Source of the DNA: Lactobacillus sp. MRS-253-APC-2B
GTDB lineage: Bacteria; Bacillota; Bacilli; Lactobacillales; Lactobacillaceae
Reading direction: 5' to 3'
Assembly: GCF_012843675.1 (NCBI RefSeq)
Contig: NZ_JABAFO010000006.1
Coordinates: forward strand, 1 to 64,000
DNA: 64,000 bases
A program made the translations under genes and the position numbers. The number at the start of each line of letters is the position of its first letter. Within the stretch, counting starts at the first letter, position 1. The notes beneath the pieces are model-generated. The model was not told the DNA's origin. It searched no databases and saw nothing but the letters and a program-made list of their open reading frames with translations. Shown here in pieces: positions 1-8,723 of the stretch.

Positions 1-223
1 CTAATTGGTTTTCCAAGTCCTGTTTCTGCTTAGGTGTAGAAACTCGGGCATACAGATAGACACCACGCTTCTCACCTTTATTAAGCAAAGCAAAGACGGA
101 TTCCTCGTCCCAATTGTACTGCCCACTAGGCAGCTTAGTTGCCTTGAGAATACCAGCCTCTCGCCACCGGTGAAGGGTAGGTCGGCTGATTTGAAGCAGT
201 CTCAAAACTTCATTTGCTTTCAT
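1..223 (-). CDS. tnpA: IS607-family serine recombinase TnpA, N-terminal part (runs off the left edge)
   Basis: Leftward reading frame starting at an ATG at 221-223 preceded by AAAGGA and open to the window edge (74 codons). Residues 1-50 form a MerR-like helix-turn-helix (MKANEVLRLLQISRPTLHRW); residues 57-72 give the resolvase catalytic start YLYARVSTPKQKQDLE, with the presumed nucleophile Ser62. A small N-terminal HTH placed before a serine-recombinase domain is the hallmark of IS607-type transposases. The C-terminal part and any partner tnpB would lie outside the window. It is downstream of and co-directional with recN, separated by a terminator. Confidence 0.85.
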   Translation of the reverse strand, partial: MKANEVLRLLQISRPTLHRWREAGILKATKLPSGQYNWDEESVFALLNKGEKRGVYLYARVSTPKQKQDLENQL

Positions 224-229
224 TCCTTT

Positions 230-258
230 ATTATATCGTATGATATAATATATACCAA
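230..258 (-). promoter_or_regulatory. Palindrome and promoter-like hexamers in front of tnpA
   Basis: ATTATATC (230-237) and GATATAAT (242-249) are perfect 8-bp inverted arms around GTAT, ending 7 bp before the tnpA start codon. On the minus strand TTGGTA (258-253) and TATAAT (235-230) are spaced by 17 bp. A start site from this promoter would fall almost on the ATG, so the palindrome may rather be a TnpA binding or autoregulatory site. Confidence 0.4.
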
Positions 259-288
259 TAGATATAATTATTTTAACAACTAAAATGC

Positions 289-312
289 AAAAAAATAGCA
301 CCAATGGTGCTA
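289..312 (-). terminator. Intrinsic terminator after recN
   Basis: Stem TAGCACC (296-302) / GGTGCTA (306-312) with a 3-nt loop. Read leftward it is followed by seven T (289-295). It closes the folD-to-recN transcription unit before tnpA. Confidence 0.75.
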
Positions 313-462
313 AATAAAAAAACATATCACATAATATCATTTATACGAAAAGATATAAGTTTTACAAACTATATATTTCAATCCAACTTCCGTGCGTTCA
401 CAAAGGTAAAGCACCAAGAAGTTTAACGTGATGCACTCAGCAAATACCGAGCCTAGCGCGAA

Positions 463-2142
463 TCATGAATGTGCCATCTGTAGCAGTTCTTTGGCATGCT
501 CGCGACTCAGCTTGGTGATCTCTTCGCCCGAAATCATCCGTGCCAGTTCGTTGATCCGCTCGGCTGGCTTTAAAATCGTCACATGTGTGGTCGTCCGATT
601 GTTTTGAACAGTCTTTTGAATCAGAAAATGATGCTGGGCAACGGCGGCAACCTGTGGGAGGTGTGTAATACACAGGACCTGTGAATGCTGGGCAATCAGC
701 TTGATTTTATCGGCAATGGCCTGAGCAACGCGTCCGCTGACCCCGGTATCGACCTCGTCAAAAATAATCGAGGTGACGCCTTCATGCTGAGCAAAGATCG
801 TCTTCAATGCCAGCATGACCCGCGAAAGCTCTCCACCAGAGGCAATCTTGACCAATGGCCCCATGCTTTCACCAGGGTTGGTTTGAATATAGAACTCAAC
901 GTTGTCAATGCCATCTGGGTAGAAGGTCATTGAATCGTTTTGATGGAACTTCACCTCAAAAACAGCCTTATCCATGTAAAGTTCTTTTAACTGTTGATGT
1001 ACCTGACCATTTAACTGATGGGCAGCTTTTTGACGGACCTGACTCAATTCACTGCCCAATTTCTGCAGCTCGCCAGTCACCGCGGCCAGCTGCTGCTTGA
1101 GCTCATCGTCTGAATCAGCGGTCTGCTCCATCGTCGATAGTTCCTTATGAATCTTTTCATAGTATGCCAAGACATCTTCAACCGTATCGCCATACTTACG
1201 TTCCAGGTCACCAATGATGGTCAATCTTTCATTGATCTGTTCCAGACGGCCATCATCAAATTCGAGCATATCTAACTGACGACTGGCAGCATTGGCAGCG
1301 TCTTGAAGCGAATAGTAGGCATCCCCCAGCGACTTGCTCAACTCATCATAGGCCGCATCAAACGGCGCGATTTCTTGAACCTCATTCATTGCCTGAGCAA
1401 CCTGATCAAGGACCGGTGCCTCACCTTCATTTAAGACACCAACGACCAGCTGCAGGGCATTGTTGATCTGTTGAAAATGCTCCAGACGATCGCGTTCGCT
1501 GGTCAGCTCATCTTCTTCATTGGCGTGCAGATTGGCATCACTGATCTCTTTAACCTGGTAGCGCAGCATGTCCAAACGCTGTGCCCATTGCTGCGAGTCA
1601 GCCTGTTTACGACTCAGTGTTGCCTTTAGCTTAGCATAGCGCTGGTAAGCTTCTTGATATTTAGACAACAGCGGCTTAACCTGAGCGGCGGCAAACTGAT
1701 CTAGCATGTGCAGGTGATTTTCTGGCTGCATTAGTTGCTGATGATCGTTTTGCCCTTGAATATCAACCAGATGCGCGCCGATTTTACGCAGCGTAGCAGT
1801 ATTGATCAAGGCGCCATTAACGCGAATCACGTTGCGGCCGTTGCGATGAATCTCGCGGGAAATAATCAGCGTGCCATCCTCGTGCTCGATTCCCAGTTCC
1901 TCTAACAGCTCAAAAAAGCGCGGATCATTTGGCAGCGTAAACTGGCCTTGCAGATGCAGCTTTTCTTCGCCATGCCGGATAAACTCCTGTGAGCCGCGAT
2001 TACCCGCTAACAACCCCACGGCATCAATGATAATGGACTTGCCGGCCCCGGTCTCACCAGTCAGAACCGTCATCTGATCGCTGAAGTCCAGCGTAAGGTG
2101 CTCAATAATCGCCAAATTATCGATTGTCAGTTCCTGTAGCAT
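463..2142 (-). CDS. recN: DNA repair protein RecN
   Basis: SMC-like ATPase that acts at double-strand breaks in recombinational repair. 559 residues, the usual length. Walker A GETGAGKS at about 29-36; long coiled-coil arms in the middle (about 150-370); ABC signature SGGELSR at about 435; Walker B SIIFDEVD at about 458; H-loop THLPQ at about 493. It is the last gene of the folD-xseA-xseB-ispA-tlyA-argR-recN run, 14 bp after argR, and is followed by an intrinsic terminator. Confidence 0.97.
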   Translation of the reverse strand: MLQELTIDNLAIIEHLTLDFSDQMTVLTGETGAGKSIIIDAVGLLAGNRGSQEFIRHGEEKLHLQGQFTLPNDPRFFELLEELGIEHEDGTLIISREIHRNGRNVIRVNGALINTATLRKIGAHLVDIQGQNDHQQLMQPENHLHMLDQFAAAQVKPLLSKYQEAYQRYAKLKATLSRKQADSQQWAQRLDMLRYQVKEISDANLHANEEDELTSERDRLEHFQQINNALQLVVGVLNEGEAPVLDQVAQAMNEVQEIAPFDAAYDELSKSLGDAYYSLQDAANAASRQLDMLEFDDGRLEQINERLTIIGDLERKYGDTVEDVLAYYEKIHKELSTMEQTADSDDELKQQLAAVTGELQKLGSELSQVRQKAAHQLNGQVHQQLKELYMDKAVFEVKFHQNDSMTFYPDGIDNVEFYIQTNPGESMGPLVKIASGGELSRVMLALKTIFAQHEGVTSIIFDEVDTGVSGRVAQAIADKIKLIAQHSQVLCITHLPQVAAVAQHHFLIQKTVQNNRTTTHVTILKPAERINELARMISGEEITKLSREHAKELLQMAHS

Positions 2143-2156
2143 AGCATCACCTGACT

Positions 2157-2606
2157 TTAGCGCAATGCCTGCAGTGTTCGCTCAAATTCAACGGCAGCTC
2201 CGGCAGAATGGCAGACGATCAAAACCGTGGCATCATCGCCAATTGCCGTAAACACTGTTGGATACTTCATTTGATTGATCAGCATGGCAGCAACCGGACC
2301 GTTACCTGGCCGCATCGTTAAGGACACGAACCGATCGCTGCGCTTCATTTCCTGCAATTCGTTACCCATCACGTTGGCCAGACGCTCTTCTTTGTTGTCT
2401 TGGCGCCGAGCTGGCAAACTGTAGTGATAGCCGCCACCTACGCTTGGCACCTTGAGCAGCTGCATGTCTTTAATATCACGTGAAATCGTAGCTTGCGTCA
2501 CCCGAATACCGGATTTGGCCAGCAGCTTAACGAGGTCTTCTTGACGCTCAACGTATTGATTGGAAATAATCTCTTGAATGTGTCGCTGACGTTCTGATTT
2601 CTTCAT
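2157..2606 (-). CDS. argR: Arginine repressor ArgR/AhrC
   Basis: Hexameric arginine-sensing regulator of arginine biosynthesis and catabolism genes. 149 residues. The N-terminal winged helix contains TQATISRDI at about 37-45; the C-terminal oligomerisation and arginine-binding domain carries the conserved GDD at about 123-125. RBS AGGTTTTGTC lies directly upstream. Position between tlyA and recN is the standard Bacilli arrangement. Whether it controls arginine genes here cannot be seen, since none are in the window. Confidence 0.95.
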   Translation of the reverse strand: MKKSERQRHIQEIISNQYVERQEDLVKLLAKSGIRVTQATISRDIKDMQLLKVPSVGGGYHYSLPARRQDNKEERLANVMGNELQEMKRSDRFVSLTMRPGNGPVAAMLINQMKYPTVFTAIGDDATVLIVCHSAGAAVEFERTLQALR

Positions 2607-2624
2607 TAGACAAAACCTCCAAAA

Positions 2625-3449
2625 CTAATCCTGCTTGTTCAGTTCCGCATAGGCCGCGTCAATCGTCTGGTCAATCTTGACTTCTGGTGCAATTTGGCCT
2701 TTTCGATCAACCAGTTTCAAGTGGGCCAAAAATTCGATATTGCCTTGACCACCTTTGATTGGTGAAAAGTCTAGACCTAAAACGTCGAAATGATCAGCAG
2801 TCGCAAATTCCAGCACATGCTGCAGGACTTCTTCATGCACCTTGCGATCACGAACGATACCATGCTTGCCGACGTGTTCCTTACCGGCTTCAAACTGCGG
2901 CTTAATCAAGGCCACAACTGAGCCGCCCATCTTTAGAATTTGGGCCAATGGCGGCAAAATCAGACTCAATGAGATAAACGATACGTCAATTGAGGCAAAT
3001 TCCGGCTGACCGTGTGTAAAATCGGCCAGCTTGCTGTAGCGAAAGTTGGTCTGCTCCATGACCACAACCCGCGGATCATCGCGCAACTGCCAAACCAATT
3101 GATTGGTCCCAACGTCTAAGGCATAGCTGAGCTTGGCATCATTTTGCAACATCACATCGGTAAAGCCGCCGGTTGAGCTGCCAATGTCCAATACAACCTT
3201 ATCCTTAACCGAAATATCAAACGACTTGAGTGCCTTGGCTAATTTGAGACCGCCTCGGCTAACGTATGGCATCTTCTTGCCTTTCATATGCAGCGTCGTG
3301 GTGACCGGAATCTTTTGGCCCGGCTTATCAAGGCGCTCATTGTTCTTGCCTAAAATCTCACCGGCCATCACGGCACGCTTAGCCTGTTCTCTAGAATCAA
3401 ACAACCCTTGTTTGACTAGTAAAATATCAACGCGTTCTTTTTCAATCAT
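2625..3449 (-). CDS. tlyA: TlyA-family rRNA 2'-O-methyltransferase (YqxC)
   Basis: 274 residues: an S4 RNA-binding domain at about 5-65 followed by an FtsJ-like SAM methyltransferase with VLDIGSSTGGF at about 86-96 and the YVSRGGLKL motif at 62-70, whose lysine belongs to the 2'-O-methylation catalytic set. The family methylates 16S and/or 23S rRNA at 2'-OH positions; the substrate in lactobacilli is not established. It follows ispA by 9 bp; in Bacillus dxs lies between these genes, and it is absent here. Confidence 0.9.
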   Translation of the reverse strand: MIEKERVDILLVKQGLFDSREQAKRAVMAGEILGKNNERLDKPGQKIPVTTTLHMKGKKMPYVSRGGLKLAKALKSFDISVKDKVVLDIGSSTGGFTDVMLQNDAKLSYALDVGTNQLVWQLRDDPRVVVMEQTNFRYSKLADFTHGQPEFASIDVSFISLSLILPPLAQILKMGGSVVALIKPQFEAGKEHVGKHGIVRDRKVHEEVLQHVLEFATADHFDVLGLDFSPIKGGQGNIEFLAHLKLVDRKGQIAPEVKIDQTIDAAYAELNKQD

Positions 3450-3458
3450 AATCTCGTC

Positions 3459-4334
3459 CTATAGTTTAAAATATGCCAAAAATTGATCAAAGCTGTCCAT
3501 TGATCTCCCAGTCAATTTAGCCAGCCGATCTTGATCCTCAATTGCCTGATCAAGGGCTTTTTGCAGCTGTTCTTTGGCACCGTCCAATCCCAAGAGCCCC
3601 GGATAGGTATTTTTGTGCTCGGCAGCATCCTTGTGAGTAGCCTTGCCCATCTGCTCTGGCGTGGCCACTACGTCCATGATGTCATCATAGATCTGAAAGG
3701 CCAGACCAAACTGCGCGCCAAACGATCCCAAAAGCTCAATGACTGCTGCCGGCTGCTCAGTGATAATACCGCCCGCTTGCACTGCATATTTAAGCAGCGC
3801 CCCGGTTTTTTGCCGGTGCAGATACTGCAGCTCCGCCAGCTTCAAATGCTTGCCCTCACCTTCAATATCGCGCGCCTGGCCGGCAACCATGCCACTGGGA
3901 CCAGCTGCCTTGGCCAAAGCCAGGGTCAACCTTGCCTGCACTTCAATTGGCAATTCGTTATCAGTCAGCCACTGAAAAGCCAGCGTCAACAGGCCATCAC
4001 CTGCCAGTGTTGCCATGCCTGCACCAAATTTAACATGGTTGGTCGGCTCACCGCGACGCAGATCATCGTTGTCCATAGCGGGCAGATCATCATGAATCAA
4101 AGAGTAGGTATGCAAAAGTTCCAAGGCACAAGCAGCCCGTAGCGTACTTTCATCAATCCTACCGCCCAGCATCTCAACCGTTGCCAATGTCAGTGCCGGT
4201 CGCAAGCGCTTGCCGCCTGCCGTTACCGAGTAGCACATTGACTTGCTTAAAGTTGGCTGATCAATATCTTGTGGCAATGCTCGATCCAAATAGTCATCGA
4301 TTTGCGTTTTAAGTTCACTTAGCGTACTGGCCAT
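3459..4334 (-). CDS. ispA: Farnesyl/geranylgeranyl diphosphate synthase
   Basis: Head-to-tail prenyltransferase of isoprenoid synthesis (quinone and lipid carrier precursors). 291 residues, all-alpha. GKRLRP at about 41-46 binds isopentenyl diphosphate; the first Asp-rich motif is DDLPAMDND at about 82-90 and the second YDDIMD at about 216-221. In the xseA-xseB-ispA operon order known from Bacilli. No dxs neighbour, which fits a mevalonate-using organism. Confidence 0.95.
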   Translation of the reverse strand: MASTLSELKTQIDDYLDRALPQDIDQPTLSKSMCYSVTAGGKRLRPALTLATVEMLGGRIDESTLRAACALELLHTYSLIHDDLPAMDNDDLRRGEPTNHVKFGAGMATLAGDGLLTLAFQWLTDNELPIEVQARLTLALAKAAGPSGMVAGQARDIEGEGKHLKLAELQYLHRQKTGALLKYAVQAGGIITEQPAAVIELLGSFGAQFGLAFQIYDDIMDVVATPEQMGKATHKDAAEHKNTYPGLLGLDGAKEQLQKALDQAIEDQDRLAKLTGRSMDSFDQFLAYFKL

Positions 4335-4361
4335 CTGCTCATCCCTTTCATTAAATTCAGG

Positions 4362-4676
4362 CTAAAAAAGATCAACGTTGTCGTCTTGGCCATCTTTAAA
4401 GCCCTGACCGTTAAATTGCGAGCGATATCCTTGGTGACCAGAGCCATCGTCAGTACGGCTGTCGGTTGGATCTTCGACTTCTTTGCCATCGTCTTTCATT
4501 AGATGCGCAACGGTGGCTTCAGCGTTTTGCAGCTGTTTTTGCAGACCATTGGCCAGTTCCATACCGGTTTTGAATTCATTCAGTGATTCTTCCAAAGACA
4601 GATTGCCTTGTTGCAGCTCACTTACGATCTGCTGCAGCTGACTCATCTGTTCTTCAAAGCTGGGTTGTTTTGCCAT
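4362..4676 (-). CDS. xseB: Exodeoxyribonuclease VII small subunit
   Basis: Small helical subunit of ExoVII, which degrades single-stranded DNA. The conserved part is residues 1-70 (FEEQMSQLQQIVSELQQGNL, then SLEESLNEF and GMEL). At 104 residues it is some 20-25 longer than usual: residues about 68-104 form a hydrophilic tail rich in Asp, Gly, Ser and Gln. It begins 3 bp after xseA stops. Confidence 0.95.
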   Translation of the reverse strand: MAKQPSFEEQMSQLQQIVSELQQGNLSLEESLNEFKTGMELANGLQKQLQNAEATVAHLMKDDGKEVEDPTDSRTDDGSGHQGYRSQFNGQGFKDGQDDNVDLF

Positions 4677-4679
4677 TTT

Positions 4680-6044
4680 TTACCTCTTATTGATTTTCTT
4701 GATTACTGCTTCAGCCGCGCCATCCGCAAAATGCAAGACGACTGACTCATCTTTTTTAAGCTGCCTGGTACTGGCAACGACCTTGTCTTCTTTGGTGACA
4801 TAACTGTAGCCACGTGCCATAACCTTTAGCGGACTCAGCGAATCCAGCTGGCTCAGCATGCTTTTGAACCGGTCGCTTTCATGCAGCAGGCGACGATCCA
4901 TGGCATGAATCATTGCCTGCTGCAGCTGGGTAAGCGCCTGTTGATTATGCTGGAGACGATTAGCCGGTGCATTGAGCAAAAGGCCATCCAAGGCTCGCTG
5001 CCAATCGTGTCTGGTTTGGGAAAGGCGCCACTGCATGGACTGCTGCAGCTTTTCGGTTAATTGATCAACATGTTGCTGCTCACCCTCGTACAATCGTGCT
5101 GGCTGAGCAAAAACATAGCTGCTGGTTAGGACCTGAAGCTGTTGTTTAGCCTGCTGCAATCGATTTTGGATCGTATTGACCAGCTGTGTGCGGGCACTTT
5201 GCAGATCAGCCAAAAGATCCATTAAATGCAGCGGCGTAGCCATTTCAGCCGCCAAACCAGGTACCTGGGCCCGATAGTCGGCAGCCAGGTCGCAGATGGT
5301 CGTATCGGTTTCATGACCAACCCCAGAAATAACCGGAATTGGACTGGCAGCCACGGCACGAGCGACAATTTCAGAGTTAAAAGGCATCAGATCTTCTTCG
5401 GAGCCACCACCACGGGCCACAATCAGCGTGTCAAACGTGCCATTGATCCCAACTCGCTGAATCTGACGGGCCAAGTCCTCAGCCGCGCGCTCACCTTGCA
5501 CTTGCGTAGGGTAAAAGACGACCTGTACCAACGGATTGTTATTGCGAATCCGCGTGATCATATCGTGCTTGACGGCCCCATCATTGCTGGTAACGATTGC
5601 GATTCGCTTAGGAAATGGATTGAGCGGGCGCGGGTCTTGCGCATGGGTAAACGCCCCGCTGGCCTTCAGTTTTTTATAGGTTTCTTGAAAGGCTAACTGG
5701 GCAGCGCTGATTCCAACCGGCAGCATTCGATTGACATAAAACTGATACCGGCCGTTTTGTTCATAAACCGTTACCTTCCCGCCTAAAATAACCTCCATCC
5801 CATTTTCTGGGGTAAAGTCAACGTTTTTCCAGTCGCTGCTAAACATTACGGCATCAATGACGGCCTGGCGATCTTCAGGAGCCGAGTCGTCTTTGAGCGA
5901 AAAGTACTGGTGACGGGCCCTTTTTTTAAAGTTGGTCAGCTTACCAACGATCCAGAGATTTTTCTGCAGATAAGGATCAAAATCAAATTTGCGTTTGATG
6001 TAGCGAGTCAGTTGATTAACCGTCAGGCAATCCTTTTTATCCAT
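4680..6044 (-). CDS. xseA: Exodeoxyribonuclease VII large subunit
   Basis: Catalytic subunit of ExoVII: N-terminal OB fold (about 1-105), then the catalytic core with [11 protein letters not shown] and [13 protein letters not shown], then a long coiled-coil region. The start chosen is ATG 6042-6044 ([11 protein letters not shown]), preceded by GGAG and overlapping the end of folD by 8 bp, rather than the more upstream ATG. 454 residues. Translationally coupled to folD and xseB. Confidence 0.95.
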   Translation of the reverse strand: MDKKDCLTVNQLTRYIKRKFDFDPYLQKNLWIVGKLTNFKKRARHQYFSLKDDSAPEDRQAVIDAVMFSSDWKNVDFTPENGMEVILGGKVTVYEQNGRYQFYVNRMLPVGISAAQLAFQETYKKLKASGAFTHAQDPRPLNPFPKRIAIVTSNDGAVKHDMITRIRNNNPLVQVVFYPTQVQGERAAEDLARQIQRVGINGTFDTLIVARGGGSEEDLMPFNSEIVARAVAASPIPVISGVGHETDTTICDLAADYRAQVPGLAAEMATPLHLMDLLADLQSARTQLVNTIQNRLQQAKQQLQVLTSSYVFAQPARLYEGEQQHVDQLTEKLQQSMQWRLSQTRHDWQRALDGLLLNAPANRLQHNQQALTQLQQAMIHAMDRRLLHESDRFKSMLSQLDSLSPLKVMARGYSYVTKEDKVVASTRQLKKDESVVLHFADGAAEAVIKKINKR

Positions 6045-6909
6045 TAATTTCAGCGCTCCATTCTGCCAGATCAACCGTCTGTTCCATCAAAGAAGCAATC
6101 GTCATCGGCCCAACCCCTCCTGGAACGGGCGTAATCATTCCCGCCACTTCTTTGACTGATTCAAAGTCGACATCACCAACGATCGTCCCATCATCCAACC
6201 GATTAATACCGACATCGATCACCGTAGCTCCCGGTTTAACGGCATCGGCCTTGATCAGATTTGGTACACCGGCGGCCACAACCAAAATGTCAGCCTCGCG
6301 CGTCCGCTTAGCCAGATCCTTGGTACGACGGCCTGTAATGGTGACCGTAGCATCCTCATTGATCAAAAGCGCCTGCAGCGGCCGACTGACCAGCGTGCTG
6401 CGGCCAACGATAACAACGTCTTGGCTAGCCAATGGCACATGATAATGGCGCAGCATCGTCATGATACCGCGTGGCGTACAGGCAACCGGATAGTTTCCTT
6501 GAACGTTGTTGTAAAGCTTGCCGACATTGATTGGATGAAAGCCGTCAACGTCTTTAAGCGGGTCAATCAGATTGACGATCGCCGTATCATCAAGATGATT
6601 AGGCAGCGGTTCTTGAACCAGAATGGCATGAATCGATGGATCACTGTTGAGGTGTTCGACTGCCTGCACCAGCTCAGCCTGACTGGTTGAAGCCGGCAAG
6701 TGTTCACGAACCGATTTCATTCCCATGCTGTGCGCCTTTTTTTCCTTGCTGCGCGTATAAATCTGGCTGGCTGGATCATCACCAACCAAAATCGTGGCAA
6801 TCCCTGGCGTAATGCCCTTTTCTTTCAATTTTTCAATACGTTGCTTGGTATGAGCGTTGACTTCTTTAGCCAATGCTCGGCCGTCAATCAATGTGGCCAC
6901 GTGCTTCAC
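6037..6909 (-). CDS. folD: Methylenetetrahydrofolate dehydrogenase / methenyl-THF cyclohydrolase
   Basis: Bifunctional one-carbon enzyme interconverting 5,10-methylene-, 5,10-methenyl- and 10-formyl-THF. 290 residues. Substrate-binding motif [14 protein letters not shown] with Tyr51 and catalytic Lys55; nucleotide-binding GRSTLVSRP in the middle; [10 protein letters not shown] near the end. First gene of the operon that continues through xseA to recN; an AT-rich 60-bp upstream stretch may hold its promoter. Confidence 0.97.
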   Translation of the reverse strand: MKHVATLIDGRALAKEVNAHTKQRIEKLKEKGITPGIATILVGDDPASQIYTRSKEKKAHSMGMKSVREHLPASTSQAELVQAVEHLNSDPSIHAILVQEPLPNHLDDTAIVNLIDPLKDVDGFHPINVGKLYNNVQGNYPVACTPRGIMTMLRHYHVPLASQDVVIVGRSTLVSRPLQALLINEDATVTITGRRTKDLAKRTREADILVVAAGVPNLIKADAVKPGATVIDVGINRLDDGTIVGDVDFESVKEVAGMITPVPGGVGPMTIASLMEQTVDLAEWSAEING

Positions 6910-6971
6910 CCCTTATCAGACTGCATAAAAATTGCATATGTTTATATTTTATCATCATTCGCGCAACAAAA

Positions 6972-7088
6972 AAAGAAGCTGGGAATTAACTCAGCCTCTT
7001 AGCAATTTTATAGATAACCATGCCTCAGCACAGGAATTGGCTGGCCGTTCAAATACTGATAGATCAGCGTTTGATCAACCTAGCCATT
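6972..7088. repeat. Structured intergenic repeat, copy A
   Basis: About 117 bp, roughly 80% identical by eye to 16166-16283. It starts with a hairpin (GAAGCTGGGAA / TCAGCCTC) that, read leftward, ends in seven T and so can terminate the yqhY-nusB transcript. It continues with ATGCCTCAGC and an imperfect inverted repeat TCAAATACTGAT (7050-7061) / ATCAGCGTTTGA (7064-7075) flanked by GGCTGG and CCTAGCC. No coding potential seen. Confidence 0.8.
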
Positions 7089-7106
7089 TTCGCGCACTCT
7101 GTTTAA

Positions 7107-7514
7107 TTAGTTTTGTTCGCTTTCAATGCTGCCCAAGACACCGTTGATAAAGCGGTATGACTTTTCATCACTAAAGTCATGTGCCAGTCTTAAGGCTTCG
7201 TTAATCGCAACGGCATTTGGCACCTTGGTATATTCCAGCTCGTATAATGCCAAGCGCAAAATCACCAAATCAGGCCGTGCCAGACGCTCCAAAGTCCAGC
7301 CCGGTGCCAGCTTGGATTCGATCTGGGCATCCAGTTCGTCTTGATGGGCCAAAACGCCATCCACCAGCTCTGGCAAGTAGGCTGGCACCTCTTGATCCGG
7401 CTCAAGGCCCAGACGTTCGGTGTAGATTGCCTCCCGATCGATTTCAGGATCCGAAGCCAATGCAAAAAGCGTTTGAAAGGCACATTCACGGATCGCATGA
7501 CGACTAATTTCCAC
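7107..7514 (-). CDS. nusB: Transcription antitermination factor NusB
   Basis: Binds boxA RNA with NusE (S10) in rRNA antitermination. 135 residues, all-helical, starting with the family signature SRHAIRECAFQTLFAL and ending with NEALRLAHDFSDEKSYRFIN. The start is GTG at 7512-7514, whose first base is the last base of the TAG stop of the upstream yqhY-like gene, so the two are translationally coupled. Confidence 0.96.
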   Translation of the reverse strand: MEISRHAIRECAFQTLFALASDPEIDREAIYTERLGLEPDQEVPAYLPELVDGVLAHQDELDAQIESKLAPGWTLERLARPDLVILRLALYELEYTKVPNAVAINEALRLAHDFSDEKSYRFINGVLGSIESEQN

Positions 7515-7951
7515 TATTCTTCACCATCTTTGTTTTCGTGTTCCCCAAAAATATCGTTGGGGTCAACCTGCTGCTCTTCTTTTTCAGTGATAACGCCCTG
7601 TACGTGAACGTTGACTTCCTTAACGTCCAGATCAGTCATCAGCGTAACCTGCTGCTTGATTTTGTCTTGGATCTCGGCGGCCACTTTAGGAACCGAAACT
7701 CCGTATTCCAAGTAGACGTCGACATCAATCGACAGTTCGTCATCACTGTTGGAAAGCTTAACGCCACGACGATGGTCAGAACGCCCCAGCAATTCACTGA
7801 CGCTGTTGGCAATTGAGCCATGCATGCGTGAAACGCCTTCAATTTGACCAGCAGCAATCCCTGCAATGATTTCTAAGACCCGTGGCGCGATTTGAATCGT
7901 ACCCAACGATTGATCTTCGCTGTTTAAGATAATGTTGGAATCTTCTGCCAT
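7514..7951 (-). CDS. yqhY: Asp23/Gls24-family protein (YqhY-like)
   Basis: 145 residues of the Asp23 family (DUF322): core IQIAPRVLEIIAGIAAGQIEG, then VDVYLEYGVSVP and VNVHVQGV. Family members are linked to envelope stress and, for YqhY, to control of fatty acid synthesis; the biochemical role is unsettled. The C terminus is acidic (EHENKDGEE). It is the first gene of the nusB unit behind a good promoter at 7995-8023. Confidence 0.9.
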   Translation of the reverse strand: MAEDSNIILNSEDQSLGTIQIAPRVLEIIAGIAAGQIEGVSRMHGSIANSVSELLGRSDHRRGVKLSNSDDELSIDVDVYLEYGVSVPKVAAEIQDKIKQQVTLMTDLDVKEVNVHVQGVITEKEEQQVDPNDIFGEHENKDGEE

Positions 7952-7994
7952 TTGTCAGCCCTCCAGTTTTTTTCGTCATTAAGACATCTTTTTA

Positions 7995-8023
7995 ATTATG
8001 CACTATTCTGCTAAAATTGGCAA
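7995..8023 (-). promoter_or_regulatory. Sigma-A type promoter for yqhY-nusB
   Basis: On the minus strand TTGCCA (8023-8018), 17-bp spacer, CATAAT (8000-7995), 44 bp before the yqhY start codon. Confidence 0.65.
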
Positions 8024-8033
8024 CCATGCCAGC

Positions 8034-8723
8034 CTAGTGCATCAGTGCATATTCGGCAATCTTTTTTACATCATGATTGTACCAATCGTGAATAACCAAG
8101 TCTAGCCGATCGACTGTGAAGGTGCCAAACTGCAGCTGCTGCATGGACATTAGATCAGCCAACAACGCCGGCGGAGCTTTTAGCGGCGCTTTGAATCTGG
8201 CAATCGTCACGTGACCAGAACAAGTTGGATAACGTTCGGCAACTGGCAGCTTATCGGTTAACCGATGGCGCAAATTCTGACGCAGCATGGTCAATTCATC
8301 AGAATAATATCCCGTAGCCAAGATGCCAGCTGGACTGGCAATCAATCCCTTGAGCGTCACATCAAATGGCTTTGATTTTGCCATTAAATCTTGAAGCGCT
8401 TTTTGATAGGCAGCCAGGTCATGGGGCGAAATAGAAAAGTCATCATAAGCGCCAATCAGATCCAAAACGGTTAGATGCAGATCTTTTAATGGATAGTAAT
8501 AAAGATTGGGATTGGCAAGGTGCAGTTTTTGCTGAGCATAGCCAATATTGCGACCGACATGAATCGGTAAGTGGGCAAGCAGCGTTAAGCCACGCCGATG
8601 ATCTGGCTGTTCATGATTCAAATAAGGATCGGTAAATTCGTTTTTTAAAATGGCCCGCCTGCCTTTTCGATCGATGGCTTGGTAAAGGCAGCTCAGGTCG
8701 TTTGAAGCTGATTCGGTCATCAT
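8034..8723 (-). CDS. 2H phosphoesterase superfamily protein
   Basis: 229 residues with two HxT motifs, HLTVLDL at 83-89 and HVTIARF at 171-177, the signature of the 2H (LigT / cyclic phosphodiesterase) fold that acts on 2',3'-cyclic or 2'-5' phosphodiester bonds in RNA or small nucleotides. The actual substrate is unknown. Its ATG overlaps the pepP stop codon (TAATG), so it is coupled to the peptidase, an association with no obvious functional logic. Confidence 0.75.
   Translation of the reverse strand: MMTESASNDLSCLYQAIDRKGRRAILKNEFTDPYLNHEQPDHRRGLTLLAHLPIHVGRNIGYAQQKLHLANPNLYYYPLKDLHLTVLDLIGAYDDFSISPHDLAAYQKALQDLMAKSKPFDVTLKGLIASPAGILATGYYSDELTMLRQNLRHRLTDKLPVAERYPTCSGHVTIARFKAPLKAPPALLADLMSMQQLQFGTFTVDRLDLVIHDWYNHDVKKIAEYALMH

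Larger units (their letters stand above)
1..286. mobile_element. Right-hand portion of an IS607-like element; true end not located
   Basis: Inferred from the tnpA fragment. IS607 elements have no terminal inverted repeats and make no target duplication, so the boundary cannot be read directly. The AT-rich sequence from 224 to about 400 holds several GATATA-containing repeats that could be subterminal transposase sites. The end given here is arbitrary, just before the recN terminator. Confidence 0.4.

Noticed and set aside
5-283. Rightward 92-codon frame at the left edge
   Set aside because: It lies antisense to the IS607 transposase start, has no RBS and runs into low-complexity AT-rich sequence. 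The leftward frame carries clear recombinase motifs.
3531-4142. 203-codon rightward frame inside ispA
   Set aside because: Antisense shadow of a well-conserved prenyltransferase gene; no RBS and no recognisable domain.
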